Shown: positions 49,313 through 59,006, counted from the stretch's first letter. The stretch: DNA of 64,000 bases from a bacterium (GCA_905221095.1 CAJNBV010000009.1:1-64000), one strand, 5' to 3'. The notes: a model not told the origin generated them from the letters alone. Numbers and translations are program-made.

Positions 49313-49861
49313 ATGATTAAATATAGTATCCGTGGTGAAAACCTAGAAGTAACAGAAGCAATTCGTGATTATGTAGTTTCTAAACTCGAAAAGATCGAAA
49401 AGTATTTTCAAGCTGAACAAGAGTTGGATGCTCGAGTTAACTTGAAGGTGTATCGTGAAAAAACTGCTAAAGTGGAAGTAACGATTCCGCTTGGCTCTAT
49501 TACTCTTCGTGCAGAAGATGTGTCTCAAGATATGTATGGTTCAATTGACCTTGTAACCGATAAAATTGAACGTCAGATTCGTAAAAATAAAACAAAAATC
49601 GAGCGTAAAAATAAAAATAAGGTGGCAACTAGTCAATTATTTACAGATGCTTTGGTGGAAGATCCAAATGTTGTCCAGTCTAGAGTTGTTCGTTCAAAAC
49701 AAATTGATTTAAAACCAATGGATTTGGAAGAAGCTATTCTACAGATGGATTTGTTGGGACATGATTTCTTTATCTATGTGGATGTTGAAGATCAAACAAC
49801 CAATGTGATTTATCGTCGTGAGGATGGCGAGATTGGCTTGTTAGAAGTTAAAGAATCTTAA
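49313..49861 (+). CDS. hpf: Ribosome hibernation promoting factor (long form)
   Basis: A 182-residue long-form HPF that dimerises ribosomes in stationary phase. The N-terminal domain (MIKYSIRGENLEVTEAIRDYV) binds the 30S subunit. The C-terminal domain (VVRSKQIDLKPMDLEEAILQ and EDQTTNVIYRREDGEIGLLE) makes the dimer. Confidence 0.96.
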   Translation: MIKYSIRGENLEVTEAIRDYVVSKLEKIEKYFQAEQELDARVNLKVYREKTAKVEVTIPLGSITLRAEDVSQDMYGSIDLVTDKIERQIRKNKTKIERKNKNKVATSQLFTDALVEDPNVVQSRVVRSKQIDLKPMDLEEAILQMDLLGHDFFIYVDVEDQTTNVIYRREDGEIGLLEVKES

Positions 49862-49877
49862 TTTCAATATGTGTAAA

Positions 49878-49910
49878 GGTAGGTTTACTGAGTTGTAAAC
49901 CTCCTTTTTC
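49878..49910 (+). terminator. Terminator of hpf
   Basis: AGGTTTAC (49881-49888) and GTAAACCT (49895-49902) form a stem followed by CCTTTTTC. Confidence 0.82.
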
Positions 49911-49996
49911 TTATAGTTTGTAGAATTACTGATTACACTTTTAAAAAGTCGCTTTTTGGTGGTTATTATGGTATAATGGGTGCCAAGAGGTTTGGA

Positions 49997-51970
49997 ATGA
50001 AAAAATTTTATGTAAGTCCTATTTTCCCCTTAATATTAGGAATAGTGGCGTTCGGAGTGCTATCTGTGCAACTTGTTTTTGTAACGAATACACTGGTAAC
50101 GCTATTTCTTTTGCTACTTATTTTGGGTTCATATATTTTATTGTTCATCCATCAGAGAGACTACTACTCAAGGAGTGAAGTAGAACAAATCCAGTATGTA
50201 AACCATCAAGCTGAAGAAAGTTTGACAACCTTGTTAGAACAGATGCCTGTTGGAGTTATTAAATTAGACTTGTCGTCAGGTGAAGTTGAATGGTTTAATC
50301 CTTATGCTGAATTGATTTTGACTAATGAAGTGGGCGAGATTGATGTGGCATTAATTCAAACAATTATAAAGGCTTCTGTAGGGAATCCAGGTTCTTATGC
50401 CACCTTGGGTGAAACCCGTTATTCGGTTCATATGGACAAGGTATCTGGAGTTCTTTACTTCTTTGATGTGTCTGGAGAATACGAAGCGACTGTTGAGTTA
50501 GTGACGAGTCGGCCTGTGATTGGAATCGTTTCTGTTGACAACTACGATGATTTAGAAGATGAAACATCCGAGTCTGATATCAGTCATATCAATAGTTTTG
50601 TAGCCAATTTTGTTTCAGAATTTGCTGGTAAACATGCCATGTTCTCCCGTCGAGTAAGTATGGATCGTTTTTATCTGTTTACGGACTATACGGTGCTTGA
50701 GGGTTTGATGAATGATAAATTTTCTGTTATTGATGCTTTCAGAGAAGAGTCAAAACAGAGACAGTTGCCTTTGACCTTGAGTATGGGATTTTCTTATGGT
50801 GATGGAAATCATGATGAAATTGGGAAAGTTGCATTGCTCAACTTGAACTTGGCTGAAGTGCGTGGTGGCGACCAGGTGGTTGTCAAGGAGAATGATGAAA
50901 CGAAAAATCCCGTTTATTTTGGTGGTGGATCTGCGGCGTCAATCAAACGTACAAGGACACGTACGCGCGCTATGATGACGGCTATTTCAGATAAAATTCG
51001 AAGTGTGGATCAGGTTTTTGTAGTTGGTCACAAAAATCTAGATATGGATGCTTTGGGCTCTGCTGTAGGTATGCAGTTGTTTGCTAGTAATGTGACTGAA
51101 AATAGCTATGCTCTTTATGATGAAGATCAAATGTCACCGGATATTGAACGAGCTGTTTCATTCTTAGAAAAAGAAGGAGTTACGAAGTTGTTGTCTGTTA
51201 AGGAGGCAATGGGCTTGGTGACTAATCGTTCTTTGTTGATACTTGTAGACCATTCAAAGACAGCTTTAACTTTATCAAAAGATTTTTATGATTTGTTTAC
51301 ACAGACCATCGTTATTGACCACCACAGAAGGGATCAGGATTTTCCTGATAATGCAGTTATCACTTATATCGAAAGTGGTGCAAGCAGTGCCAGTGAGTTG
51401 GTAACGGAATTGATTCAGTTCCAAAATTCTAAGAAAAATCGTTTGAGTCGTATGCAAGCCAGTGTTTTAATGGCTGGTATGATGCTGGATACTAAAAATT
51501 TCACCTCCCGAGTGACTAGTCGGACATTTGATGTTGCTAGCTATCTCAGAACGCGCGGAAGTGATAGTATTGCTATCCAAGAAATCGCTGCGACAGATTT
51601 TGAAGAATATCGTGAGGTCAATGAACTGATTTTACAGGGGCGTAAATTAGGTTCAGATGTATTGATAGCAGAGGCTACGGACTCGAAATGCTATGATACA
51701 GTTGTTATTAGTAAGGCAGCAGATGCCATGTTAGCCATGTCAGGTATTGAAGCGAGTTTTGTTCTTGCGAAGAATACACAAGGATTTATCTCTATCTCAG
51801 CTCGAAGTCGTAGTAAAATGAATGTACAACGGATTATGGAAGAGCTGGGAGGTGGCGGCCACTTTAATTTGGCAGCAGCTCAAATTAAGGATTTAACCTT
51901 GTCAGAAGCAGGTGAAAAACTGACAGAAATTGTATTAAATGAAATAAAGGAAAAGGAGAAAGAAGAATGA
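49997..51970 (+). CDS. pde1: c-di-AMP phosphodiesterase (GdpP/Pde1)
   Basis: Membrane phosphodiesterase of 657 residues that turns c-di-AMP into pApA. Two transmembrane helices (residues about 8-52), a PAS-like domain, a degenerate GGDEF domain ([25 protein letters not shown]) and a DHH-DHHA1 module with DMDALGSA and [11 protein letters not shown] (metal-binding Asp and His) and a final GGGGHFN. I chose ATG 49997 with AGAGG upstream; an upstream ATG at 49976 is closer to the promoter. It overlaps rplI by four bases. Confidence 0.95.
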   Translation: MKKFYVSPIFPLILGIVAFGVLSVQLVFVTNTLVTLFLLLLILGSYILLFIHQRDYYSRSEVEQIQYVNHQAEESLTTLLEQMPVGVIKLDLSSGEVEWFNPYAELILTNEVGEIDVALIQTIIKASVGNPGSYATLGETRYSVHMDKVSGVLYFFDVSGEYEATVELVTSRPVIGIVSVDNYDDLEDETSESDISHINSFVANFVSEFAGKHAMFSRRVSMDRFYLFTDYTVLEGLMNDKFSVIDAFREESKQRQLPLTLSMGFSYGDGNHDEIGKVALLNLNLAEVRGGDQVVVKENDETKNPVYFGGGSAASIKRTRTRTRAMMTAISDKIRSVDQVFVVGHKNLDMDALGSAVGMQLFASNVTENSYALYDEDQMSPDIERAVSFLEKEGVTKLLSVKEAMGLVTNRSLLILVDHSKTALTLSKDFYDLFTQTIVIDHHRRDQDFPDNAVITYIESGASSASELVTELIQFQNSKKNRLSRMQASVLMAGMMLDTKNFTSRVTSRTFDVASYLRTRGSDSIAIQEIAATDFEEYREVNELILQGRKLGSDVLIAEATDSKCYDTVVISKAADAMLAMSGIEASFVLAKNTQGFISISARSRSKMNVQRIMEELGGGGHFNLAAAQIKDLTLSEAGEKLTEIVLNEIKEKEKEE

Positions 51971-52419
51971 AAGTAATCTTTTTAGCAGATGTTAAAGGAA
52001 AAGGTAAAAAAGGCGAAATTAAGGAAGTACCAACAGGGTATGCGCAAAACTTTCTTATCAAAAAGAATCTAGCCAAAGAAGCGACTGCTCAAGCGGTAGG
52101 TGAACTACGTGGTAAACAAAAATCTGAAGAAAAAGCTCATGCTGAGATGATTGCAGAAGCAAAAGCAATTAAAGCACAACTTGAAGCAGAGGAAACTGTT
52201 GTAGAATTTGTTGAAAAAGTTGGTCCAGATGGTCGTACCTTTGGTTCTATTACCAATAAGAAAATTGCAGAAGAATTGCAAAAGCAATTTGGAATTAAGA
52301 TTGATAAACGTCATATCCAAGTACAAGCTCCGATTCGAGCAGTTGGTTTGATTGATGTACCAGTGAAAATCTATCAAGATATCACAAGTGTGATCAATCT
52401 TCGTGTGAAAGAAGGATAA
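51967..52419 (+). CDS. rplI: 50S ribosomal protein L9
   Basis: A 150-residue two-domain protein with a long connecting helix. N-terminal domain [20 protein letters not shown] and [13 protein letters not shown]-terminal domain [16 protein letters not shown]. It lies between pde1 and the helicase gene, the order typical of lactic acid bacteria. Confidence 0.97.
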   Translation: MKVIFLADVKGKGKKGEIKEVPTGYAQNFLIKKNLAKEATAQAVGELRGKQKSEEKAHAEMIAEAKAIKAQLEAEETVVEFVEKVGPDGRTFGSITNKKIAEELQKQFGIKIDKRHIQVQAPIRAVGLIDVPVKIYQDITSVINLRVKEG

Positions 52420-52462
52420 ATTTACACCTTCTTGACAAGATTGTAAAAGGAAGGGAAGTCTG

Positions 52463-53815
52463 ATGGCAGAAGTAGAAGAGTTACGAGTACAACCTCAAGA
52501 TATTTTGGCTGAGCAATCCGTTTTGGGGGCTATCTTTATTGATGAGAGTAAGCTTGTTTTTGTGCGAGAATACATTGAGTCTCGCGACTTTTTTAAGTAT
52601 GCCCATCGATTGATTTTCCAAGCCATGGTTGATTTATCCGATCGTGGCGATGCTATAGATGCAACAACGGTTCGTACCATTCTTGATAATCAAGGGGATT
52701 TACAGAATATTGGTGGCTTGTCTTACTTGGTTGAGATTGTCAATTCTGTGCCAACTTCTGCCAATGCGGAGTACTATGCTAAAATTGTTGCAGAAAAGGC
52801 TATGCTTCGGCGTTTAATCGCTAAGTTGACAGAGTCTGTCAACCAAGCTTACGAGGCTTCGCAACCAGCTGATGAAATCATTGCTCAGGCAGAAAAAGGG
52901 CTGATTGATGTCAGTGAAAATGCAAATCGAAGTGGATTTAAGAACATTCGAGATGTGTTGAACGTCAACTTTGGAAATCTGGAATCTCGCTCGCAACAAA
53001 CGACCGATATTACTGGTATTGCGACAGGTTATCGTGATTTGGATCATATGACGACTGGTCTGCACGAGGAGGAGTTGATTATTCTAGCAGCTCGTCCGGC
53101 GGTTGGTAAGACAGCCTTTGCCTTGAATATTGCTCAGAATATTGGAACCAAGTTGGACAAAACGGTTGCTATCTTTTCGCTCGAAATGGGTGCAGAGAGT
53201 CTAGTAGACCGTATGCTTGCGGCAGAAGGGTTGGTGGAGTCGCATTCTATTCGTACGGGTCAATTGACCGATGAGGAATGGCAAAAGTATACCATTGCCC
53301 AAGGTAATTTGGCTAATGCAAGTATCTATATCGATGATACACCAGGGATTCGGATTACAGAGATTCGATCACGTTCACGTAAACTGGCTCAAGAAACTGG
53401 AAATCTTGGTTTGATTTTGATAGACTACCTTCAATTGATCACGGGAACTGGTCGAGAAAACCGCCAACAAGAAGTTTCAGAAATTTCACGTCAGTTGAAA
53501 ATTTTAGCTAAGGAACTGAAGGTTCCTGTAATTGCTCTAAGTCAGCTTTCTCGTGGTGTAGAACAACGTCAGGACAAGAGACCAGTCTTGTCTGATATTC
53601 GTGAATCTGGGTCTATTGAGCAGGACGCTGATATCGTAGCCTTTCTTTATCGCGACGATTACTATGAGCGTGGTGGTGAAGAAGAGGAAGGTATACCAAA
53701 TAATAAGGTAGAAGTTATTATTGAGAAAAACCGTAGTGGAGCTCGTGGAACGGTGGAATTAATTTTCCAAAAAGAATACAATAAATTTTCAAGTATCTCA
53801 AAAAGGGAGGCATAA
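52463..53815 (+). CDS. dnaC: Replicative DNA helicase (DnaB type)
   Basis: A 450-residue hexameric helicase. An N-terminal interaction domain (VQPQDILAEQSVLGAIFID) precedes the RecA-like motor with Walker A AARPAVGKTAFALN, Walker B LILIDYLQLI and the arginine-rich RQLKILAKELKVPVIALSQ. In Gram-positive naming dnaC, in others dnaB. It ends one base before the veg ATG. Confidence 0.96.
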   Translation: MAEVEELRVQPQDILAEQSVLGAIFIDESKLVFVREYIESRDFFKYAHRLIFQAMVDLSDRGDAIDATTVRTILDNQGDLQNIGGLSYLVEIVNSVPTSANAEYYAKIVAEKAMLRRLIAKLTESVNQAYEASQPADEIIAQAEKGLIDVSENANRSGFKNIRDVLNVNFGNLESRSQQTTDITGIATGYRDLDHMTTGLHEEELIILAARPAVGKTAFALNIAQNIGTKLDKTVAIFSLEMGAESLVDRMLAAEGLVESHSIRTGQLTDEEWQKYTIAQGNLANASIYIDDTPGIRITEIRSRSRKLAQETGNLGLILIDYLQLITGTGRENRQQEVSEISRQLKILAKELKVPVIALSQLSRGVEQRQDKRPVLSDIRESGSIEQDADIVAFLYRDDYYERGGEEEEGIPNNKVEVIIEKNRSGARGTVELIFQKEYNKFSSISKREA

Positions 53816-53816
53816 A

Positions 53817-54083
53817 ATGACAGATGCATTTACAGATGTAGCCAAGATGAAAAAAATTAAAGAAGAAATCAAGGCGCATGAGGGTCATGTAATTGAAATG
53901 ACTTTGGAAAATGGACGTAAGCGCCAAAAAAATAGATTGGGTAAGCTAATTGAAGTTTATCCATCCCTATTTATCGTGGAATTTGGGAACGTTGAAGGAG
54001 ATAAGCAAGCTAATGTTTATGTTGAGTCCTTTACTTACTCAGATATCCTTACGGAAAAGAATTTGATTCATTATCTGGACTAA
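53817..54083 (+). CDS. veg: Veg family protein
   Basis: An 88-residue protein with the pattern MKKIKEEIKAHEGHVIEMTLENGRKR and NRLGKLIEVYPSLFIVE that defines the Veg (DUF1021) family. The Bacillus Veg influences biofilm formation; its role in streptococci is unknown. It follows the helicase gene with no gap. Confidence 0.92.
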   Translation: MTDAFTDVAKMKKIKEEIKAHEGHVIEMTLENGRKRQKNRLGKLIEVYPSLFIVEFGNVEGDKQANVYVESFTYSDILTEKNLIHYLD

Positions 54084-54110
54084 AGTGAGAAATTTTCTCA
54101 CTTTTTCTTT
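54082..54110 (+). terminator. Terminator of veg
   Basis: AAAGTGAGAAA and TTTCTCACTTT form an 11-base-pair stem followed by TTCTTTTTT. Its T-run merges into the T-rich part of the next cin box. Confidence 0.9.
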
Positions 54111-54114
54111 TTTC

Positions 54115-54122
54115 TTCGAATA
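54115..54122 (+). promoter_or_regulatory. cin-box-like site of cbpD
   Basis: TTCGAATA differs from the cin box TACGAATA in one base and is preceded by a long T-rich run. The start codon is 155 bases further, past a BOX repeat, so the leader is long. Pneumococcal cbpD is a ComX-dependent gene, which makes this the best candidate. Confidence 0.6.
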
Positions 54123-54147
54123 GTTTAAGTGAAGGCAATCTTCGATT

Positions 54148-54253
54148 TATACTCTTCGAAAATCAAATTCAAACCACGTCAGCTTCGCCTTGCCATACTC
54201 AAGTATAGCCTGCGCCTAGCTTCCTAGTTTGATCTTTAATTTTCATTGAGTAC
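54148..54253. repeat. BOX element (A-C, no B)
   Basis: boxA-like TATACTCTTCGAAAATC...CCACGTCAGCTTCGCC joined directly to boxC-like GCCTGCGCCTAGCTTCC...TTTTCATTGAGTACT. The middle boxB is absent. It lies in the 5' leader of cbpD and would be transcribed with it. Confidence 0.9.
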
Positions 54254-54276
54254 TATATTATTTTCAAGGAGGAAGA

Positions 54277-55392
54277 ATGAAAATTTCACCATTTACAGTA
54301 ACAGAGACAGGGTTTTCTTTTAGAAAATCAGTTAAAAAGGTTGTTCCTTTTTTAGTAGTAGGATTGATCCTAGCAGCGGGTGATAGTGTATATGCCTATT
54401 CTGGAGGGAACGGGTCGATTGCGCGAGGGGATGATTATCCTATTCATTATAAAAATGGCAGCCAGGAGATTGATAAGTGGCGCATGTATTCTCGTCAATG
54501 TACTTCTTTTGCAGCTTTTCGCTTAAGTGGTGTAAATGGTTTTGAGATTCCAGCTGCTTATGGAAATGCGAATGAATGGGGGCATCGTGCTCGTCGTGAA
54601 GGTTATCGTGTCGATAATACACCGACGATTGGTTCCATTGCTTGGTCTACTGCAGGAACGTATGGTCACGTTGCCTGGGTTTCGAATGTAATGGGGGATA
54701 ATATAGAAATTGAGGAATACAACTATGGTTATACAGGATCCTATAATAAACGAATTATAAAAGCCAATACGATGACAGGATTTATTCATTTTAAAGATTT
54801 GGATGGGGGTAATGTAGTAAGTAGTGGCAAAGTATTCGATAGTCAACCGTTGTTTTCGACAGGAGGAACACATTATTTTAAGAATAAGGCAGCTATAAAA
54901 AATAAACCTTTAGTTAGTGCAACTTCAATTGCATATTATTCTCCAGGTGAGAGTGTTCATTATGATCAGGTACTTGAAAAAGATGGGTACAAGTGGTTGA
55001 GTTATATATCTTATAGTGGAAGTCGTCGTTATATTCAGTTAGAGGAGGTTGCGTCATCGCAGAATCAAACAGAAGGTAGTTCCAATGATTTTCTGACTGT
55101 TGGTTGGAAAAAAATAAATGGTAGTTGGTATCATTTTAAATCAAATGGATCTAAATCAACGGGATGGCTGAAGGATGGTTCAAGTTGGTATTATTTGAAA
55201 TCATCTGGTGAAATGCAGACAGGATGGTTAAAGGAAAATGGCTCTTGGTATTATCTGGATAGTTCAGGGGCAATGAAAACAGGTTGGTATCAAGTCTCAG
55301 GTAAGTGGTATTATTCCTACTCTTCAGGCGTCTTAGCTGTCAATACGACGGTGGATGGCTACAGAGTAAACAGTGATGGAGTACGAGTATAG
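54277..55392 (+). CDS. cbpD: Choline-binding murein hydrolase CbpD (fratricin)
   Basis: Secreted hydrolase by which competent cells lyse non-competent relatives, 371 residues. Signal peptide with PFLVVGLILAAGDSVYAYS; N-terminal CHAP domain with Cys in SRQCTSFAAF and His in YGHVAWV; one SH3b-like domain (about residues 185-265, SGKVFDSQPLFSTGG...YIQLEEV); four choline-binding repeats (GWKKINGSWYHF, GWLKDGSSWYYL, GWLKENGSWYYL, GWYQVSGKWYYS). Pneumococcal CbpD, as I recall, is about 448 residues with two SH3b units. The missing part here corresponds to about one. Confidence 0.93.
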   Translation: MKISPFTVTETGFSFRKSVKKVVPFLVVGLILAAGDSVYAYSGGNGSIARGDDYPIHYKNGSQEIDKWRMYSRQCTSFAAFRLSGVNGFEIPAAYGNANEWGHRARREGYRVDNTPTIGSIAWSTAGTYGHVAWVSNVMGDNIEIEEYNYGYTGSYNKRIIKANTMTGFIHFKDLDGGNVVSSGKVFDSQPLFSTGGTHYFKNKAAIKNKPLVSATSIAYYSPGESVHYDQVLEKDGYKWLSYISYSGSRRYIQLEEVASSQNQTEGSSNDFLTVGWKKINGSWYHFKSNGSKSTGWLKDGSSWYYLKSSGEMQTGWLKENGSWYYLDSSGAMKTGWYQVSGKWYYSYSSGVLAVNTTVDGYRVNSDGVRV

Positions 55393-55398
55393 AAAATT

Positions 55399-55425
55399 GG
55401 GGCAGGAAAAATTTCCTGCTCTTTT
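55399..55425 (+). terminator. Terminator of cbpD
   Basis: GCAGGAAA (55402-55409) and TTTCCTGC (55412-55419) form a stem followed by TCTTTTCT. Confidence 0.75.
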
Positions 55426-55484
55426 CTGTAAGCAGTTTCCTTGACTTTTTTTTTGTTTTGCGCTATCATATGTCCATATAATAT

Positions 55485-55608
<124 letters not shown>

Positions 55609-55646
55609 TTCTTTTTGTCAAAGGAAAACGAGAAGAGGAGGTTGTT

Positions 55647-55937
55647 ATGAAAGCAAGCATTGCCTTGCAAGTTTTACCCCTATCACAGGGGATTGATCGG
55701 ATAGCTGTTATCGATCAGGTCATTGCTTATCTGCAAGCTCAAGAAGTGACCATGGTGGTGACACCATTTGAAACGGTCTTGGAAGGGGAGTTTGATGAGC
55801 TCATGCGCATTCTTAAAGAATCGCTAGAAGTGGCAGGGCGTGAGGCAGATAATGTCTTTGCCAATGTCAAAATAAATGTAGGAGAGATTTTAAGTATTGA
55901 TGAGAAACTTGAAAAGTATACTGAGACGACACATTAG
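55647..55937 (+). CDS. Thiamine-binding protein of the MTH1187/YkoF-like family
   Basis: A 96-residue small alpha-beta protein (KASIALQVLPLSQGIDRIAVID; TMVVTPFETVLEGEFDELM) of the DUF77 (Thiamine_BP) family. I chose ATG 55647 with GAGGAGG upstream. Being first in a TPP-controlled operon with an ABC transporter suggests it handles a thiamine precursor. Cytoplasmic. It overlaps the next gene. Confidence 0.85.
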   Translation: MKASIALQVLPLSQGIDRIAVIDQVIAYLQAQEVTMVVTPFETVLEGEFDELMRILKESLEVAGREADNVFANVKINVGEILSIDEKLEKYTETTH

Positions 55938-56658
55938 TCTATTGGGTTTTCTAGGAGTCTTGTCAATCTGGCAGTTAGCAGGTTTTCTTAAACTTCTCCC
56001 CAAGTTTATCCTGCCGACACCTCTTGAAATTCTCCAGGCCTTTGTTCGTGACAGAGAATTTCTCTGGCACCATAGCTGGGCTACCTTGAGAGTGGCTTTA
56101 CTGGGGTTGGTTCTAGGAGTCTTGATTGCCTGTCTCATGGCTGTGCTTATGGACAGTTTGACTTGGCTCAATGACTTGATTTACCCTATGATGGTGGTTG
56201 TGCAGACCATTCCGACTATTGCCATAGCTCCTATCTTGGTCTTGTGGCTAGGTTATGGGATTTTGCCCAAGATTGTCTTGATTATCCTGACGACAACCTT
56301 TCCTATCATCGTCAGCATTTTGGACGGTTTTAGGCATTGTGACAAGGATATGCTGACCCTGTTTAGTCTGATGCGTGCCAAGCCTTGGCAAATCCTGTGG
56401 CATTTTAAAATTCCAGTCAGCCTGCCTTACTTTTATGCAGGTCTGAGGGTCAGTGTTTCCTACGCCTTTATCACAACAGTGGTATCTGAGTGGTTGGGAG
56501 GCTTTGAAGGACTAGGTGTCTACATGATTCAGTCCAAGAAACTGTTTCAGTATGATACCATGTTTGCTATTATTATTTTGGTATCGATTATTAGCCTTCT
56601 TGGTATGAAATTGGTCGATATTAGTGAAAAATATGTGATTAAATGGAAACGTTCGTAG
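55900..56658 (+). CDS. thiX: ABC transporter permease (ThiX-like)
   Basis: A 252-residue permease of the SsuC/TauC class with about six transmembrane helices and the EAA loop (DILTLFSLMRAKPWQIL-type segment, followed by PVSLPYFYAGLRVSV). With ThiY and ThiZ it should import hydroxymethylpyrimidine-type precursors; this is inferred from the riboswitch and family. The start at 55900 (ATG) lies inside the previous gene; a TTG at 55897 is also possible. Confidence 0.88.
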   Translation: MRNLKSILRRHISLLGFLGVLSIWQLAGFLKLLPKFILPTPLEILQAFVRDREFLWHHSWATLRVALLGLVLGVLIACLMAVLMDSLTWLNDLIYPMMVVVQTIPTIAIAPILVLWLGYGILPKIVLIILTTTFPIIVSILDGFRHCDKDMLTLFSLMRAKPWQILWHFKIPVSLPYFYAGLRVSVSYAFITTVVSEWLGGFEGLGVYMIQSKKLFQYDTMFAIIILVSIISLLGMKLVDISEKYVIKWKRS

Positions 56659-56695
56659 AATAAGGATGTTTCAAAAAAGAAAAGAGGAAATCAAA

Positions 56696-57703
56696 ATGAA
56701 AAAAACATGGAAAGTGTTTTTAACGATTGTGACAGCTCTTGTAGCTGTTGTGCTTGTGGCCTGTGGTCAAGGAACTGCTTCTAAGGATAATAAAGAAGCA
56801 GAACTCAAGAAAATTGACTTTATCCTAGACTGGACACCAAATACCAACCACACAGGGCTTTATGTTGCCAAGGAAAAAGGTTATTTCAAAGAAGCTGGAG
56901 TGGATGTTGATTTGAAATTGCCACCAGAAGAAAGTTCTTCTGACTTGGTTATCAATGGTAAGGCACCATTTGCAGTGTATTTCCAAGACTACATGGCTAA
57001 AAAATTGGAAAAAGGGGCAGGAATTACTGCCGTTGCAGCTATCGTAGAGCACAATACATCAGGAATTATCTCTCGTAAATCTGACAATGTAGCTAGTCCA
57101 AAAGACTTGGTTGGTAAGAAATACGGAACTTGGAATGACCCAACTGAACTTGCTATGTTGAAAACCTTAGTAGAATCTCAAGGTGGAGACTTTGAGAAGG
57201 TTGAAAAAGTACCAAATAACGACTCAAACTCAATCACACCGATTGCCAATGGCGTTTTTGACACTGCTTGGATCTACTACGGTTGGGATGGTATCCTTGC
57301 TAAATCTCAAGGTGTTGATGCTAACTTCATGTATTTGAAAGACTATGTCAAGGAGTTTGACTACTACTCACCAGTTATCATCGCAAACAACGACTATCTG
57401 AAAGACAACAAGGAAGAAGCTCGTAAAGTCATCCAAGCTATCAAAAAAGGCTACCAATACGCTATGGAACACCCAGAAGAAGCTGCAGATATCTTGATTA
57501 AGAATGCACCTGAACTTCAGGAAAAACGTGACTTTGTCATCGAATCTCAAAAATACTTGTCAAAAGAATACGCAAGCGACAAGGAAAAATGGGGTCAATT
57601 TGATGCAGCTCGCTGGAATGCCTTCTACAAATGGGATAAAGAAAATGGTATCCTTAAAGAAGACTTGACAGACAAAGGCTTCACTAACGAATTTGTAAAA
57701 TAA
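56696..57703 (+). CDS. thiY: Substrate-binding lipoprotein (ThiY/NMT1-like)
   Basis: A 335-residue lipoprotein with a signal peptide and lipobox LVAC (VAVVLVACGQGT). The mature part has the NMT1/THI5-like pattern DWTPNTNHTGLYVAKEKGYF. It should bind a pyrimidine precursor of thiamine outside the membrane. I chose ATG 56696 with AGAGGAAA upstream rather than 56666. It ends one base into the next gene. Confidence 0.9.
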   Translation: MKKTWKVFLTIVTALVAVVLVACGQGTASKDNKEAELKKIDFILDWTPNTNHTGLYVAKEKGYFKEAGVDVDLKLPPEESSSDLVINGKAPFAVYFQDYMAKKLEKGAGITAVAAIVEHNTSGIISRKSDNVASPKDLVGKKYGTWNDPTELAMLKTLVESQGGDFEKVEKVPNNDSNSITPIANGVFDTAWIYYGWDGILAKSQGVDANFMYLKDYVKEFDYYSPVIIANNDYLKDNKEEARKVIQAIKKGYQYAMEHPEEAADILIKNAPELQEKRDFVIESQKYLSKEYASDKEKWGQFDAARWNAFYKWDKENGILKEDLTDKGFTNEFVK

Positions 57704-58431
57704 TGACAGAAATTAGACTAGAACACGTCAGTTATGCCTATGGTGAGGAGAGGATTTTAGAGGATATCAACCTACAGGTGACTTCAGGTGAAGTGGTTTC
57801 TATCTTAGGTCCAAGTGGTGTTGGAAAAACCACCCTCTTTAACCTAATCGCTGGGATTTTAGAAGTTCAGTCAGGGCGAATTGTCCTTGACGGCGAGGAA
57901 AATCCTAAGGGGCGCGTGAGTTATATGTTGCAAAAGGATTTGCTCTTGGAGCACAAGACGGTGCTTGGCAATATCATCCTGCCCCTCTTGATTCAAAAAG
58001 TGGATAAGGCAGAAGCTATTGCCCGCGCGGATGACATTCTTGCGACCTTCCAGTTGACAGCTGTAAGAGATAAATACCCTCATGAACTCAGTGGCGGGAT
58101 GCGCCAGCGTGTAGCCTTGCTTCGAACTTACCTTTTCGGGCACAAGCTCTTTCTCTTAGACGAGGCCTTTAGTGCCTTAGATGAGATGACAAAGATGGAA
58201 CTCCACGCTTGGTACCTTGAGATCCACAAACAGTTGCAGCTGACGACCCTGATTATCACGCATAGTATCGAAGAGGCCCTCAATCTCAGCGACCGCGTCT
58301 ATATCTTGAAAAATCGCCCCGGGCAGATTGTTTCAGAAATTAAACTAGATTGGTCGGGAGATGAGGACAAGGAAGTCCAAAAGATTGCCTATAAACGTCA
58401 GATATTGGCAGAATTAGGCTTAGATAAGTAG
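57703..58431 (+). CDS. thiZ: ABC transporter ATPase (ThiZ-like)
   Basis: A 242-residue ATPase with Walker A GPSGVGKTT, signature LSGGMRQRVALLRTY, and Walker B LFLLDEAFSALDE. It completes the importer. GC is visibly higher in this operon than in the neighbours, which may reflect transfer or different codon use. Confidence 0.9.
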   Translation: MTEIRLEHVSYAYGEERILEDINLQVTSGEVVSILGPSGVGKTTLFNLIAGILEVQSGRIVLDGEENPKGRVSYMLQKDLLLEHKTVLGNIILPLLIQKVDKAEAIARADDILATFQLTAVRDKYPHELSGGMRQRVALLRTYLFGHKLFLLDEAFSALDEMTKMELHAWYLEIHKQLQLTTLIITHSIEEALNLSDRVYILKNRPGQIVSEIKLDWSGDEDKEVQKIAYKRQILAELGLDK

Positions 58432-58500
58432 AAAAATAGGGAGTTGGTGAAGATTATCCTTTACAGCGCCCTTTTTCTTTTAAAAATGAGAAAATTTCGG

Positions 58501-58523
58501 TATAATAGTCAAAGATAGTCAAG
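58501..58523 (+). promoter_or_regulatory. ctsR-clpC promoter and CtsR operator
   Basis: TATAAT (58501-58506) directly followed by AGTCAAA-GAT-AGTCAAG (58507-58523), a CtsR heptad repeat (consensus RGTCAAA-NAN-RGTCAAA). CtsR bound here would block the promoter in unstressed cells. Confidence 0.92.
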
Positions 58524-58546
58524 GTTTAGAGAGAGGTGGGTTTGTA

Positions 58547-59005
58547 ATGAGATTTAAAAATACATCGGATCATATTGAGGCCTACATCAAGGCGATTTTA
58601 GATCAATCTGGTATCGTGGAGTTGCAACGGAGTCAGCTGGCAGATACTTTCCAGGTTGTTCCTAGTCAGATTAACTACGTGATCAAGACACGCTTTACGG
58701 AAAGTAGAGGCTATTTGGTTGAAAGTAAGCGTGGTGGTGGAGGCTACATTCGTATAGGACGGATTGAGTTTTCTAGTCATCATGAAATGCTCCGCGATTT
58801 GCTTTACTCAATTGGTGAGCGAGTCAGTCAAGAAATTTATGAAGATATTCTGCAGCTTTTGGTTGAGCAGGAATTGATGACCAAGCAGGAGATGAATTTG
58901 CTGGTGGCAGTAGCTTTGGATCGCGTTCTAGGAGAAGAAGCTCCAGTCCTTCGAGCTAATATGCTACGACAGGTCATACAAGAGGTAGATAGAAAAGGGA
59001 AGTAA
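58547..59005 (+). CDS. ctsR: Heat-shock repressor CtsR
   Basis: A 152-residue dimeric repressor with a winged helix-turn-helix (QRSQLADTFQVVPSQINYVI) and the glycine-rich wing (ESKRGGGGYIRIGRIEF) that senses heat. It autoregulates this operon and controls other clp genes. One base separates it from clpC. Confidence 0.96.
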   Translation: MRFKNTSDHIEAYIKAILDQSGIVELQRSQLADTFQVVPSQINYVIKTRFTESRGYLVESKRGGGGYIRIGRIEFSSHHEMLRDLLYSIGERVSQEIYEDILQLLVEQELMTKQEMNLLVAVALDRVLGEEAPVLRANMLRQVIQEVDRKGK

Positions 59006-59006
59006 G

